Made by a program: the position numbers and the translations under genes. The notes under the pieces are model-generated. The model was not told the DNA's origin and searched no databases. It saw only the letters and a program-made list of their open reading frames with translations. Source: JAEUJM01 sp964635055 (GTDB lineage: Bacteria; Actinomycetota; Acidimicrobiia; Acidimicrobiales; DATDAH01). Taken from it: DNA of 64,000 nt. This document shows positions 1-8,765 of this stretch, piece after piece; the first letter of the stretch is position 1; each line of letters opens with the position of its first letter. The stretch spans positions 92,318 to 156,317 of the forward strand of contig CAZWMT010000008.1 in the NCBI GenBank assembly GCA_964635055.1, written 5' to 3'.

Positions 1-35
1 CGCCGAGGCGCTCGCGTTCGAAACTTCGGGGGGCG

Positions 36-1061
36 TCACTTGTCGATGTCCCAGAAGCCGGGGCCGACGGGGCCCGAGAAGTCACCGGTGGCGATGATGT
101 TGCCGTCGTCGTCGATGCCGAGCGGCAACTGCGGGAGCGGCCGGGTGGCGGGCCCGAACACGGGCGTGGCCCCGTCGAACACGTCGAAGGTGGACTGGTG
201 GCACGGGCACAGCAGCTCGCCGCGGTCCTTCTGGTAGAGGCCCACCGGGCAGCCGGCGTGGGTGCACACCTTCGAGTAGGCGACCACGTTGTTGACGGTC
301 CAGTCCTCGCGGCCGGGCTGCGGTGTGAGCTGGCCGGGCAGGAGGCGGATGAGGAGGGTCTGCGCGGTCTCGTCGCCCACGTGCCCCTCGGGGAACGCGG
401 TGATCACCCCGCCCACCCCGGGGTCGTCGGGCCGGATCGGGTCGCCGGTGTCGCTGACCAGCCGCACCCCGCTGCGGTACGGGGTGGACTTGAGCCCCCG
501 GCCGGGACGGGGCCCCAGCGAGCGCAGCGGGAACAGAGCGGCCACCCCCAGCGCGCCCACCGCGCCGAACAGCAGCTTGGTGAGGAAGTTTCGGCGCCCG
601 AAGGTCTCGCCGCCCGCCTCGAAGTCCTTGACGAAGGCCCGCTGGTCGTCCTCGGTCGACCCGATGCGACCCCGGGGCTCGACGTCGGGCCCCTCGGGCA
701 TGAACCGCTTGGCCCACAGCACCAGGCCGACGCCGATGCCCCCGAGGGCCACGGCCAACAGGGCGCCCTCGGCCTGGGTCTGGCCGCCCCGGTCGTACAC
801 GACGGCCAGCGCGACCGCGGCGACGATGCTGGCCCCGAACGCCGCCGCCGGCGCTCCCTGACCACCGCGCGCCCGGACCGGATCGGCCGGCGGGCCCCCG
901 CCCGCGTCGCCTTGGCCGGCCGTGGCGCCCTGGCCTGGCACGTCGTCCACCGCCACGTCGTCCGCCGCCGGGTCGTCCGCCGCCGCATCGTCCACCGCCG
1001 GGTCGTCCACCGCCGCATCGTCCGCCAGGTCGTCCGCGGCCACGTCGTCCTCGTCAGCCAT
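36..1061 (-). CDS. qcrA: Rieske iron-sulfur subunit of the menaquinol:cytochrome c reductase (bc1 complex)
   Basis: This is the 341-residue Rieske subunit, which passes electrons from menaquinol to the diheme cytochrome c. The 2Fe-2S boxes are visible as CTHAGC (ligands C266 and H268) and CPCH (ligands C285 and H288); C271 and C287 would form the disulfide. Hydrophobic stretches before the Rieske domain fit the three-helix actinobacterial form, and the last follows an RRNFL Tat-like motif. The ATG at 1061 is chosen because it overlaps the qcrC stop by 8 bases; the frame stays open upstream but that part lies inside qcrC. The first 40 or so residues are an odd Ala/Asp-rich repeat. The usual partner qcrB is not in the window and should lie just to the left. 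Confidence 0.95.
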   Translation of the reverse strand: MADEDDVAADDLADDAAVDDPAVDDAAADDPAADDVAVDDVPGQGATAGQGDAGGGPPADPVRARGGQGAPAAAFGASIVAAVALAVVYDRGGQTQAEGALLAVALGGIGVGLVLWAKRFMPEGPDVEPRGRIGSTEDDQRAFVKDFEAGGETFGRRNFLTKLLFGAVGALGVAALFPLRSLGPRPGRGLKSTPYRSGVRLVSDTGDPIRPDDPGVGGVITAFPEGHVGDETAQTLLIRLLPGQLTPQPGREDWTVNNVVAYSKVCTHAGCPVGLYQKDRGELLCPCHQSTFDVFDGATPVFGPATRPLPQLPLGIDDDGNIIATGDFSGPVGPGFWDIDK

Positions 1062-1935
1062 GGGCGGCCGCCTCGGATCGGCGCCGGCGGGTGATCCAGC
1101 GCACGAACACCAGCACCGCACCGATGCCCACCACCCAGGCCACGTAGCCCTCGGCCACGGGCCCGATGCGCCCGAGCGAGAAGCCGCCGGGATCGGCGGG
1201 ATCCTGCAGGTACTCCACGTAGCGGACGATCGAGTTCAGCTCGTGCTCGTCGAACACGTCGTCGTCGAACACCGGCATCTGGCCCGGGCCCACCCGGACC
1301 GCCTCGGCGATCTGCACCGTCCCCACGTCGTGGAGCGACGGTGCGTAGCGCCCGTAGCTGAGGGCGCCGCCCACCGCCGCGGCCCCGTGGCACGCGGCGC
1401 AGTTGGCCCGGAACAACTCGCCACCCTCCACCAGGTCGCCGGCGTCGACGTCGACGTTCGGGATGGGCGTGCCCTCGCCCAGCGAGCCGACGTAGGCCAC
1501 GAGGGCCTGGATCTCCTGGTCACTGAACGCCGGCGGCTTGCTGGGCGCCTGGCCCTGCGGGTCGGCCAACGGCATGCGACCGGTCTGCAGCTGGAAGTCG
1601 GCGGCAGCCTCACCCACCCCGATGAGCGTGGGCGCCGACGCGGTGCCCACCCCTCCGGTGCCGTGGCAGCTCACGCAGTTGACGTTGAACAGGCTCTCGC
1701 CGATGGCCACGTAGTCGTCGGGGTAGCCGATGCCCGGTGGCGCCGGCGGCAGGGTCGAGGCCGTCGACGTGGTGGTGGACGGCGCGGCCGACGTCGACGT
1801 CGACGTCGAGGTGGCGCTCGTGGCCGGCGCCTGGGCCAGGGCCGGTTGCCACAGCGCGCAGGCCAGGGCGGTGACCGCCACCACCGCGCCCGTGGCGACC
1901 AGACCGGGCCGCCTCGCCAGCAGCGCCGGCCTCAT
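1054..1935 (-). CDS. qcrC: Diheme cytochrome c subunit of the bc1 complex
   Basis: QcrC carries electrons from the Rieske protein to the aa3 oxidase in the actinobacterial bc1-aa3 supercomplex. The 293-residue product has an N-terminal signal/anchor, a Ser/Thr-rich linker (about residues 38-62), two CxxCH heme sites (C87/C90/H91 and C179/C182/H183) and a C-terminal membrane helix followed by a basic tail. The start ATG at 1935 overlaps the ctaE stop as ATGA, so translation is probably coupled. The order ctaE-qcrC-qcrA matches the well-known actinobacterial operon. Confidence 0.95.
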   Translation of the reverse strand: MRPALLARRPGLVATGAVVAVTALACALWQPALAQAPATSATSTSTSTSAAPSTTTSTASTLPPAPPGIGYPDDYVAIGESLFNVNCVSCHGTGGVGTASAPTLIGVGEAAADFQLQTGRMPLADPQGQAPSKPPAFSDQEIQALVAYVGSLGEGTPIPNVDVDAGDLVEGGELFRANCAACHGAAAVGGALSYGRYAPSLHDVGTVQIAEAVRVGPGQMPVFDDDVFDEHELNSIVRYVEYLQDPADPGGFSLGRIGPVAEGYVAWVVGIGAVLVFVRWITRRRRSEAAAHG

Positions 1936-2549
1936 TGCAGCAGGTAGATGGTGAGGAACACCACGATCCACACCGCATCGACGAAGTGCCAGTAGTAGCC
2001 GGTCACCGCCACCGACGGCCCGATCGGCGCTCGGCTCCCGCGGCCGAGCACCAGGCCGGCGACCGACAACATCAGCACCAGGCCGCCGAGCACGTGCAGG
2101 CCGTGGAACCCCGTGATCAGGTAGTAGATGGTGCCGTACGCGTCGGTGTCGAGCTGGAAGTCGAGCGACCACCACTCGAGGCCGAGGTTGACCAGGAACA
2201 GCGTGCCCAGGGTGAGCGTGACGGCCAGCCAGCGGCCGACGCCGCGGTGGTCGTCGCGCTCGGCGGCCCGGACGGCCCGGTGCATCGTGAAGCTGGAGGT
2301 CAACAGCAACACGGTGGACAGCGCCGCCTGGGCCACGTCGAGGTGGGCGCCGGCGGGCGGCCAGGGGTCGTTCTCGGAGCGCAGCACGAAGTAGGCCGCG
2401 AACAGGCCGGCGAAGAACATGACCTCGCTGGCCAGCCACACCACAACGCCGACCGCCAGCGGCGACGCGGACGTCGCCGCGAGCTGCTCGAGCGGCTCGG
2501 GGCGCTCGGTTCGGTCGGCCACGGGGACGACGGTGGCGCTGCCCTCCAC
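1932..2549 (-). CDS. ctaE: Cytochrome c oxidase subunit III
   Basis: This 205-residue polytopic protein matches the short five-helix form of aa3 oxidase subunit III found in actinobacteria. It has several hydrophobic segments and typical stretches such as WLASEVMFFAGLFAAYF near the N-terminus and GYYWHFVDAVWIVVF near the C-terminus. It is the first gene of the leftward ctaE-qcrC-qcrA operon and is divergent from the ctaG-like gene across a 182-base gap that must hold both promoters. Confidence 0.95.
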   Translation of the reverse strand: MEGSATVVPVADRTERPEPLEQLAATSASPLAVGVVVWLASEVMFFAGLFAAYFVLRSENDPWPPAGAHLDVAQAALSTVLLLTSSFTMHRAVRAAERDDHRGVGRWLAVTLTLGTLFLVNLGLEWWSLDFQLDTDAYGTIYYLITGFHGLHVLGGLVLMLSVAGLVLGRGSRAPIGPSVAVTGYYWHFVDAVWIVVFLTIYLLQ

Positions 2550-2731
2550 GGCGCATTCCTACCACTCCCCTCCGCCCCGGGGACGGCCCGATCGCGCCCG
2601 GTCCGGTCGGCCAGAAGGGATGCGGCGGCGCCCAGCCCGGGAAGCGGGCGCCGCCCGACGGGCCAAGGCCGCCCAGCGCCGCCCGCCGGGCCTAGGCCGC
2701 CCAGGGCCGCCGGTCGGCATACGGTGGGCCC

Positions 2732-3637
2732 GTGACGGTGCCGCCGCCGGTCTCGGTCGCCGAGGTGACGACCGCCTGGTCGCTCGACCCGGTGCCCCTG
2801 GCGCTCACGCTCGTCGCCGGCGGGCTCTACCTGGCCGGCGTGCGGCGACTGGCGGCGCGTGGACGGGCATGGCCACCGTCGCGGTCCGCGTCGTTCGCGG
2901 CCGGCCTCGCCGTCCTCGTGGGTGCCACCCAGTCGGGCCTGGCCGCCTACGACACCGTGCTGTTCAGCGCCCACGCGGTGCAGCACCTGCTGCTCGGGAT
3001 GGTCGCTCCGCTGCTGCTGGTGCTGGGGGCGCCGGTGACCCTGGCGATCCAGGCCGCTCATCGCCCCACCCAGCGCTGGCTCGTCGGGCTCTTCCGGCAC
3101 CCGGTCGTACGGTTCGTCACCCACCCGGTCACGGCGTGGCTGCTGTTCGGCACCACCATGGTGGGCCTCTACGTGACGGGGCTGTACGAGCTGTCGCTGC
3201 GCAACGGCGTGGTGCACGGCTGGGTCCACCTCCACTTCGTGGTGGTCGGCTGCCTGTTCGCCGAGGCGGTGATCGGCCTCGACCCCGGGTGGCGGTCGTC
3301 CCGCCAGGTGGCCGGTGGTGCCGACCTGAGCCACCCCGCCCGCCTGCTCCTCGTCCTGTTGCTGGTGCCGTTCCACGCGGTGCTCGGCCTGGCGCTGTTG
3401 AGCACCGACCAGGCCATCGCCGCCGACTGGTATCTCGGTCTGGGGCGGACGTGGGGTGCCTCACCGCTGTCGGACCAGCGCACCGGCGCCGCGCTCATGT
3501 GGGGCGTCGGCGACCTGGTGGGCGTGGTGCTGGCGGGCATCGTGCTGTACCAGTGGATGCGGGCCGACGAGCGCCAGGCCCGCCGCCTCGACGCCGCCGA
3601 CGACGCCGCCCGCCTCGCCGCGGATGCCGCCGGCTGA
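2732..3637 (+). CDS. CtaG-like cytochrome c oxidase assembly membrane protein
   Basis: This 301-residue polytopic protein resembles the caa3-type CtaG assembly family. It is rich in hydrophobic segments and has histidines in membrane contexts (FSAHAVQHLLLGMVAPLLL; HGWVHLHFVVVGCLFAEA) where this family is thought to handle copper for the oxidase. The GTG start at 2732 is the first in frame. It opens the rightward cluster that runs to ctaF, so its placement supports a role in oxidase maturation. The C-terminus ends in an Ala/Asp-rich cytoplasmic tail. Confidence 0.85.
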   Translation: MTVPPPVSVAEVTTAWSLDPVPLALTLVAGGLYLAGVRRLAARGRAWPPSRSASFAAGLAVLVGATQSGLAAYDTVLFSAHAVQHLLLGMVAPLLLVLGAPVTLAIQAAHRPTQRWLVGLFRHPVVRFVTHPVTAWLLFGTTMVGLYVTGLYELSLRNGVVHGWVHLHFVVVGCLFAEAVIGLDPGWRSSRQVAGGADLSHPARLLLVLLLVPFHAVLGLALLSTDQAIAADWYLGLGRTWGASPLSDQRTGAALMWGVGDLVGVVLAGIVLYQWMRADERQARRLDAADDAARLAADAAG

Positions 3638-3697
3638 CCGGGGGGGCTCCACGGCCGGCGAGCCCGGGCGAGCGGCTCGCGTCGGTACTGTGGGCCG

Positions 3698-4543
3698 ATG
3701 ATCCGTCGCGCGGGCAAGGGGCTGGCGGCGGGGTTCGGCCTTGTCGTGGGGCTGGCCGTCATCGGCGCCGGGTGCGGCAGCGGCACGTCGACCTCGTCCG
3801 GAACCACGGCGACGTCGGCCTCGGGCTCGGCGACCACGTCCACGACCAGCGACGTGTCCACCACCGTGGCCGCAGCGGACGGGTCGTTCAGCGTGCTGGC
3901 CGGCGAGGGCGTGCCGGTCGACCTCGAGGATCTGGCCGCCAACCTGGGCGACCGCCTCGTCGCCGCGGGCTACGCCGACGCCACGGTCGAGGTGTCCAGC
4001 GACCGTGTCACGGTGGCCCCGGGTGACGGGCCGCTCGACCAGAACACGCTGGAAGACCTCCTGTCCACGCCGGGCCGTCTGGAGATCCGCCCGGTACTGG
4101 AGATGGGCGCCACGTCCGACTGCCCCGTCAGGACACCCACGGGCACGAACGAGGTGGCGGTGTACCCCGGCGTCCCCGTCGATGGCACCGACCCGGTGTG
4201 CTACTCGCTCGCGCCGAGCGGCCTCACCAACGACGCCACCGAGGACGCGTCGGCCACCTTCCCGCAGGAGGCGTGGGTGGTGAGTCCCGTGTTCACGAAT
4301 GCGGGGATCGACGCCTTCAACGCCCTCGCCGCGCAGTGCGTCGAGCTGACCGCAGCCTGCCCCACCGGCATGATCGCCATGGCGGTCGACGGCGTGGTGG
4401 TGTCGGCACCCACCGTGCAACAGTCGGACTTCGAGCGCGACACGATCCAGATCAGCGGCGAGTTCACCGAGGCCGACGCCAAGGCCCTCGCCGCCGCTCT
4501 TCGGGTCGAACCCCTGCCTGGCGGCCTCGAGGTCGCCGAGTGA
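3698..4543 (+). CDS. Lipoprotein with a SecD-P1-like domain (copy 1)
   Basis: The 281-residue product starts with a lipoprotein signal whose lipobox ends at C26, followed by a Ser/Thr-rich linker. The rest looks like the periplasmic P1 head of SecD without the membrane part: PGRLEIRPVLE, then a region ending GMIAMAVDGVVVSAPT and QISGEFTEADAKALAAALR, which parallel the conserved SecD blocks (R-P-V, A-I-V-L-D-G-V-V-I-S-A-P, I-S-G-x-F-T). The next gene is a diverged duplicate. Both sit between the ctaG-like gene and ctaC. A role in oxidase maturation is inference from position only. Confidence 0.75.
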   Translation: MIRRAGKGLAAGFGLVVGLAVIGAGCGSGTSTSSGTTATSASGSATTSTTSDVSTTVAAADGSFSVLAGEGVPVDLEDLAANLGDRLVAAGYADATVEVSSDRVTVAPGDGPLDQNTLEDLLSTPGRLEIRPVLEMGATSDCPVRTPTGTNEVAVYPGVPVDGTDPVCYSLAPSGLTNDATEDASATFPQEAWVVSPVFTNAGIDAFNALAAQCVELTAACPTGMIAMAVDGVVVSAPTVQQSDFERDTIQISGEFTEADAKALAAALRVEPLPGGLEVAE

Positions 4544-5475
4544 CCACGCTCCAGGCCGCGAACCCCGCGCACGTCTCGAACTCAGCGCAGAATCAGGCAC
4601 CTCACGCCGGAAATTGCGCTGAGTTCAGGGGGCCGCGGGTCCTCCTGGTCGTTGCCGCGCTCGCGCTGCTCGGGCTGGCCGCGTGCAGCACGGGGACGGG
4701 CGACGCGCCCACCACCACGACCACGGTGTCACCCGAGCAGCCGGTGATCGAGACGCCGGCCACGCCCGCCACCGTCGCCGGCGGCAGCTTCCTCGTGACC
4801 CCGGGCGAGAACACCGGCGTCGACCCGACCGCACTCGCCACCGCCATCGAGCAGCGCCTCCGCGCCGCGGGCCACACCGGGGTATTCACGCAGCTGGAGG
4901 GCACCGGGGTCCGGGTGGAGCCCGGCGAGGGGCCATTGGCACAACCCGCCATCGAGGAGCTCCTCACCGAGCCGGGACGCCTGGAGATCCGCGCGGTCCG
5001 CGAGGAGCTGGGCCGGCGCCACTGCTCGGACGACGCCGGCGCGCAGGGCGCCGGCGAGGACTCGACCTACCCGGAACACGACGCGGACACCGGTGAGATC
5101 GTCGCCTGCTACGTCCTGGCTCCGGGTGGCGTGACCAACAGCGCCATCGAGTCGGCGAGCGCCACGGTGAACCCGCCCGACGGCGACGGCGACCGCAACA
5201 ACGACTCGGCCGTCGACCTGGTGCTCACCTTCGACGGCATCGACACCTTCAACGAGGTGGCCGCCGACTGCAAGCGCCGCCGCTCGCCGTGCGACTCCGG
5301 CCTGGCCGGCATCGCCCTCGACCGGGTGGTCGTCATGGCGCCCCGGGTGAAGGACGCGAACTTCGAGCGCCACAGCATCCAGATCAGCGGCGACATGGAC
5401 GAGGAGGAGGCCAACTCGCTGGCCGCGGCGCTCACCACCGCTCCGCTCCCGCGCGGTCTCGAGTTCTCCCCCTGA
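4540..5475 (+). CDS. Lipoprotein with a SecD-P1-like domain (copy 2)
   Basis: This 311-residue paralogue of the preceding gene shares its layout: lipobox (LLGLAAC, C49), Thr-rich linker, a PGRLEIRAV block, the GVTNSAIESASA block and a C-terminal IQISGDMDEEEANSLAAAL block. The GTG start at 4540 overlaps the upstream stop (GTGA). The N-region before the signal helix is unusually long because a palindromic repeat (4578-4626) lies in frame between the start codon and the hydrophobic core. No ATG, GTG or TTG occurs between that repeat and the core. The duplicate is more charged and has extra cysteines. Confidence 0.7.
   Translation: MTTLQAANPAHVSNSAQNQAPHAGNCAEFRGPRVLLVVAALALLGLAACSTGTGDAPTTTTTVSPEQPVIETPATPATVAGGSFLVTPGENTGVDPTALATAIEQRLRAAGHTGVFTQLEGTGVRVEPGEGPLAQPAIEELLTEPGRLEIRAVREELGRRHCSDDAGAQGAGEDSTYPEHDADTGEIVACYVLAPGGVTNSAIESASATVNPPDGDGDRNNDSAVDLVLTFDGIDTFNEVAADCKRRRSPCDSGLAGIALDRVVVMAPRVKDANFERHSIQISGDMDEEEANSLAAALTTAPLPRGLEFSP
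4578..4626. repeat. Palindromic element inside a signal-peptide coding region
   Basis: Two perfect 12-base arms, GAACTCAGCGCA (4578-4589) and TGCGCTGAGTTC (4615-4626), flank a 25-base spacer. The element lies in the coding sequence of the second SecD-P1-like lipoprotein, just before its hydrophobic core, and adds residues without breaking the frame. It is not the same sequence as the palindromes at 14978 and 53577. Confidence 0.7.
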
Positions 5476-5548
5476 GCGCCCGTCGAGCCGCCTGCCCGAG
5501 CGGGCGACGGCGCGACGCGGGTCGGCCGCGGGACCTAAGGTCGGCGGG

Positions 5549-6334
5549 GTGACGATCCGGCCGTGGTCACGAGCGCGCGGGTGGCGGCGCGTGGCCTCGG
5601 TCCTGGCGGCGGGCAGTGTCGCCCTGCTGGCCGGGTGCTCGTCCACGTTGGGGGCACCCGACGCGGTCACCGAGCAGGGCGACGAGTTCGTCGCGCTCTG
5701 GCGGGGGTTCCTGATCACCGCCGCGGTGATCGGGCTGATCGTCTACGGGCTGATCGTGTACGTGGTGGTGCGCTACCGGCGGCGGGCGGGCGACGACCCC
5801 GACCACGTGCCCAGCCAGCACCAGTACCAGGTGCCGCTCGAGATCGCGTACACGATCGTGCCCATCGTCATCGTCGCCGCTCTGTTCGCCGTCACCGTGG
5901 TCGGCGAGAACCGCATCACCCGCACCGACCCGAACCCCGACCTCACCGTGCAGGTCGTCGGCTTCCAGTGGCAGTGGCAGTTCAACTACACCGACGTCGG
6001 CGGGTCGGGCCCCACCGGCGTGTCGGTGTCGGGCAGCGCCGAGACCACCCCGGAGCTCGTGCTCCCCGTGGGCCGCACCGTGCGCTTCGACCTGGTGGCC
6101 AACGACGTCAACCACTCGTTCTGGGTGCCCGAATTCCTCCAGAAGCGCGACCTGATCCCCGGGGTGGACAACCACATCGACATCGAGGTCACCGAGCCCG
6201 GCCAGTGGGTGGGCCGCTGCGCCGAGTTCTGCGGCCTCGACCACTGGCAGATGGACTTCGACGTCCGCGCCGTCCCCGCCGACGAGTTCGACGCCTGGCT
6301 GGACGGCCAGCGAGCCGGCGGTGCGGGCGGATGA
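5549..6334 (+). CDS. ctaC: Cytochrome c oxidase subunit II
   Basis: This 261-residue subunit II carries the CuA electron-entry site. A lipoprotein signal ends LLAGC (C30), two transmembrane helices follow, and the cupredoxin domain ends with the CuA motif: C224, E226, C228, H232 and M235, with the upstream histidine in NDVNHSFWVP. The GTG start at 5549 is the first in frame. The stop overlaps the ctaD start as ATGA, so the two main subunits are translationally coupled. Confidence 0.96.
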   Translation: MTIRPWSRARGWRRVASVLAAGSVALLAGCSSTLGAPDAVTEQGDEFVALWRGFLITAAVIGLIVYGLIVYVVVRYRRRAGDDPDHVPSQHQYQVPLEIAYTIVPIVIVAALFAVTVVGENRITRTDPNPDLTVQVVGFQWQWQFNYTDVGGSGPTGVSVSGSAETTPELVLPVGRTVRFDLVANDVNHSFWVPEFLQKRDLIPGVDNHIDIEVTEPGQWVGRCAEFCGLDHWQMDFDVRAVPADEFDAWLDGQRAGGAGG

Positions 6335-8244
6335 CCCTCACCGCCGACCCGCCGATCGAACCGCCCGCCGGCGCCACCGGCGACGCTGGGGCCGACTCCG
6401 CCGCGCCGGCCGCGGCATCGACCCCGCCGGCGCCCCACCGAGGTCGGCCGTCGGGCCTGTTGGCGTGGGTGACCAGCACCGACCACAAGACCATCGGCCT
6501 CAGCTACATGGTCACCGCCTACCTGTTCTTCCTGGCCAGCGGGGTGATGGCGCTGATCATCCGGGCCGAGCTGTTCGAACCGGGCCAGCAGGTCGTGAAC
6601 ACCGACAACTACAACGAGCTGTTCACGATGCACGGCAGCATCATGTTGTTCCTCTTCGTGGGCCCGTTCGCCTTCGGCCTGGCCAACTACGTGGTGCCCC
6701 TGCAGATCGGGGCGCGCGACATGGCGTTCCCCCGGCTGAACCTGGTGTCGTACTGGTTCTTCCTGGGCGGCGGCCTGGTGATGTGCTCGGGGTTCCTCAC
6801 CGCCAACGGGCCGGCGTCGTTCGGGTGGTTCGCCTACACCCCGCTGTCGGACCCGGTGCGCTCACCGGGGCTCGGCGGCGACCTGTGGATCGCGGGGGTC
6901 GCCCTCACCGGCCTGTCCGGCATCCTCACCTCGGTCAACATCATCACCACGGTGATCACCATGCGGGCCCGGCGCATGACCATGTTCCGGATGCCGATCT
7001 TCACCTGGAACATGCTGGTGACGAGCCTGCTCGTGCTGCTCGCCTTCCCGGTGCTCACCGCGGCGGCGGTGATGCTGTTCACCGACCGCCACTACGGCGG
7101 CCACATCTTCGACGTGAGCGCCGGCGGCGACGCGCTCCTGTGGCAGCACCTGTTCTGGTTCTTCGGCCACCCCGAGGTCTACATCCTGGTCCTGCCGTAC
7201 TTCGGGGTGGTGACCGAGGTGATCGCGGTGTTCAGCCGTCGCCCGGTGTTCGGCTACAGGGGCCTGGTCTTCGCCACCCTGGCCATCGCCGGGCTGTCCA
7301 TGGGCGTGTGGGCCCACCACATGTTCGTGACGGGGGCGGTGCTGCTGCCGTTCTTCGCCGGCATGACCATGCTGATCGCGGTGCCCACCGGGGTGAAGTT
7401 CTTCAACTGGATCGGCACCATGTGGGGCGGCTCGATCCAGTTCGACACGTCGATGCTCTTCGCGGTCGGGTTCCTGCTGCTGTTCCTGATCGGCGGCCTG
7501 ACCGGGCCGATGCTGGCGTCGCCCCCGCTCGACTTCCACCTGAGCGACTCGTACTTCGTGGTGGCCCACTTCCACTACGTGCTGATGGGCGGCTCGGTGT
7601 TCGCGGTGTACTCGGCGATCTTCTACTGGTTCCCCAAGTTCACCGGCCGGCGCCTGTCCGAGAAGCTGGGCAAGGCGCAGTTCTGGCTGATGTTCGTCGG
7701 CTTCAACCTCACCTTCTTCGTGCAGCACCTCCTCGGCCTCGAGGGGATGCCCCGGCGGGTGGCCGATTACAGCCCCGACGCCGGCTTCACCGGCCTCAAC
7801 CAGGTCTCGTCGCTCGGCTCGGCGCTGCTCGGCCTGTCGACCCTCCCGTTCCTGTGGAACGTGTGGCGCACGCTGCGCCGGCCCGCCGAGGGCGTGGCCA
7901 ACCCGTGGGACGCCCACACCCTCGAGTGGCACACGGCATCGCCACCCCCGCCCCACAACTTCGACGACCTCCCGCCCATCCGCTCGGAACGCCCGGTGTG
8001 GGACCTCAACCACCCCGACAACCCCGCCGTGGGCCACCGCGCCGCACGCCGCTCCCCGGTGGGGGCGCCGGCGACGATCGGCGGCGGCGCCGGCGACGAC
8101 ATCGACATCGACGACCGTGAGGCCGGCGGCGGCGGCGGGACCGGGCTCGACCCCCAGGCTGGCAACGGTGCGGCTGACGGTGGTGCGGCGGGCGACGGCG
8201 AGGCCGGCGGCGGTCCCGGGACCGGCGAGGGGTCCCCGCCGTGA
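6331..8244 (+). CDS. ctaD: Cytochrome c oxidase subunit I
   Basis: Subunit I holds heme a, heme a3 and CuB and reduces oxygen while pumping protons. The visible ligands are H101 (heme a, in FTMHGS), H280 with Y284 (the His-Tyr cross-link motif GHPEVY), H329/H330 (CuB, in WAHHMF), and H413 and H415 (hemes a3 and a, in HFHYVLMGG). The ATG at 6331 overlaps the ctaC stop. The 637-residue protein is longer than usual: the last 70 or so residues form a Gly/Asp/Ala-rich, low-complexity tail with no obvious fold. The N-terminus also carries about 40 Ala/Pro-rich residues. Confidence 0.97.
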   Translation: MTLTADPPIEPPAGATGDAGADSAAPAAASTPPAPHRGRPSGLLAWVTSTDHKTIGLSYMVTAYLFFLASGVMALIIRAELFEPGQQVVNTDNYNELFTMHGSIMLFLFVGPFAFGLANYVVPLQIGARDMAFPRLNLVSYWFFLGGGLVMCSGFLTANGPASFGWFAYTPLSDPVRSPGLGGDLWIAGVALTGLSGILTSVNIITTVITMRARRMTMFRMPIFTWNMLVTSLLVLLAFPVLTAAAVMLFTDRHYGGHIFDVSAGGDALLWQHLFWFFGHPEVYILVLPYFGVVTEVIAVFSRRPVFGYRGLVFATLAIAGLSMGVWAHHMFVTGAVLLPFFAGMTMLIAVPTGVKFFNWIGTMWGGSIQFDTSMLFAVGFLLLFLIGGLTGPMLASPPLDFHLSDSYFVVAHFHYVLMGGSVFAVYSAIFYWFPKFTGRRLSEKLGKAQFWLMFVGFNLTFFVQHLLGLEGMPRRVADYSPDAGFTGLNQVSSLGSALLGLSTLPFLWNVWRTLRRPAEGVANPWDAHTLEWHTASPPPPHNFDDLPPIRSERPVWDLNHPDNPAVGHRAARRSPVGAPATIGGGAGDDIDIDDREAGGGGGTGLDPQAGNGAADGGAAGDGEAGGGPGTGEGSPP

Positions 8245-8654
8245 CCGCGCCGACCGGTCTCGTGGCCCGGGTGAAGGGGTGGCCGCACGAGACCCACGTG
8301 TTCGGCGGCACGGGACTCGCCTTCTTCGTGATCGCCACGCTCTACGCGTCGACCGGTGGCGAAGCCGCCGGCATCGTGCTGCTCTACGGGTCGACGGTGC
8401 TGTCGGGGACCTACGCGGTCTATCTGCTGCGCCACGCCCGCCCGGTCCGGGCGTCGATCGAGGCCCAGGAAGAGGGCGAGATCCCCAACCAGCTCTACCT
8501 GCCGGAGCAGTCGCTCTGGCCGGTGGGCATCGGCGGCGGCGGCGTGCTGGTGCTGGCCGGGTTCGCGGTGGGCACCTGGGTGCTGGTGGCCGGCGCCCTC
8601 CTGCTGGTGCGCAGCGTCGTGGGCTTCGTGGTCGAGGGCCGCGCCCGGCGTTAG
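8241..8654 (+). CDS. ctaF: Cytochrome c oxidase subunit IV, actinobacterial type
   Basis: The 137-residue protein has the four-helix pattern of the small actinobacterial oxidase subunit IV: two hydrophobic hairpins separated by a charged loop containing the conserved-looking stretch EEGEIPNQLYLPEQSLWP. The GTG start at 8241 overlaps the ctaD stop (GTGA). It is the last gene of the rightward oxidase cluster and is followed six bases later by a strong hairpin. Confidence 0.9.
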   Translation: MTAPTGLVARVKGWPHETHVFGGTGLAFFVIATLYASTGGEAAGIVLLYGSTVLSGTYAVYLLRHARPVRASIEAQEEGEIPNQLYLPEQSLWPVGIGGGGVLVLAGFAVGTWVLVAGALLLVRSVVGFVVEGRARR

Positions 8655-8657
8655 ACG

Positions 8658-8683
8658 GCGTCGCCCGTCCTGGCGGGCGACGC
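8658..8683 (+). terminator. Hairpin after ctaF
   Basis: A perfect 10-base stem (GCGTCGCCCG, 8658-8667, with CGGGCGACGC, 8674-8683) and a 6-base loop begins six bases after the ctaF stop. There is no T-tract, as is common in high-GC actinobacteria. It lies between convergent transcription units, so it may end both. Confidence 0.55.
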
Positions 8684-8765
8684 GGTGGTCAGCGATCCGG
8701 GTGGTCCGTCGCAGGCCGCGAACGGGTACCTGGAGCTGTCGCCCTCGCGGGTCGGCAGGGGTGGG

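Noticed and set aside
198..1094. Long open frame on the strand opposite qcrA
   Set aside because: It is a GC-driven shadow of the clear Rieske gene and has no motif or ribosome-binding site.
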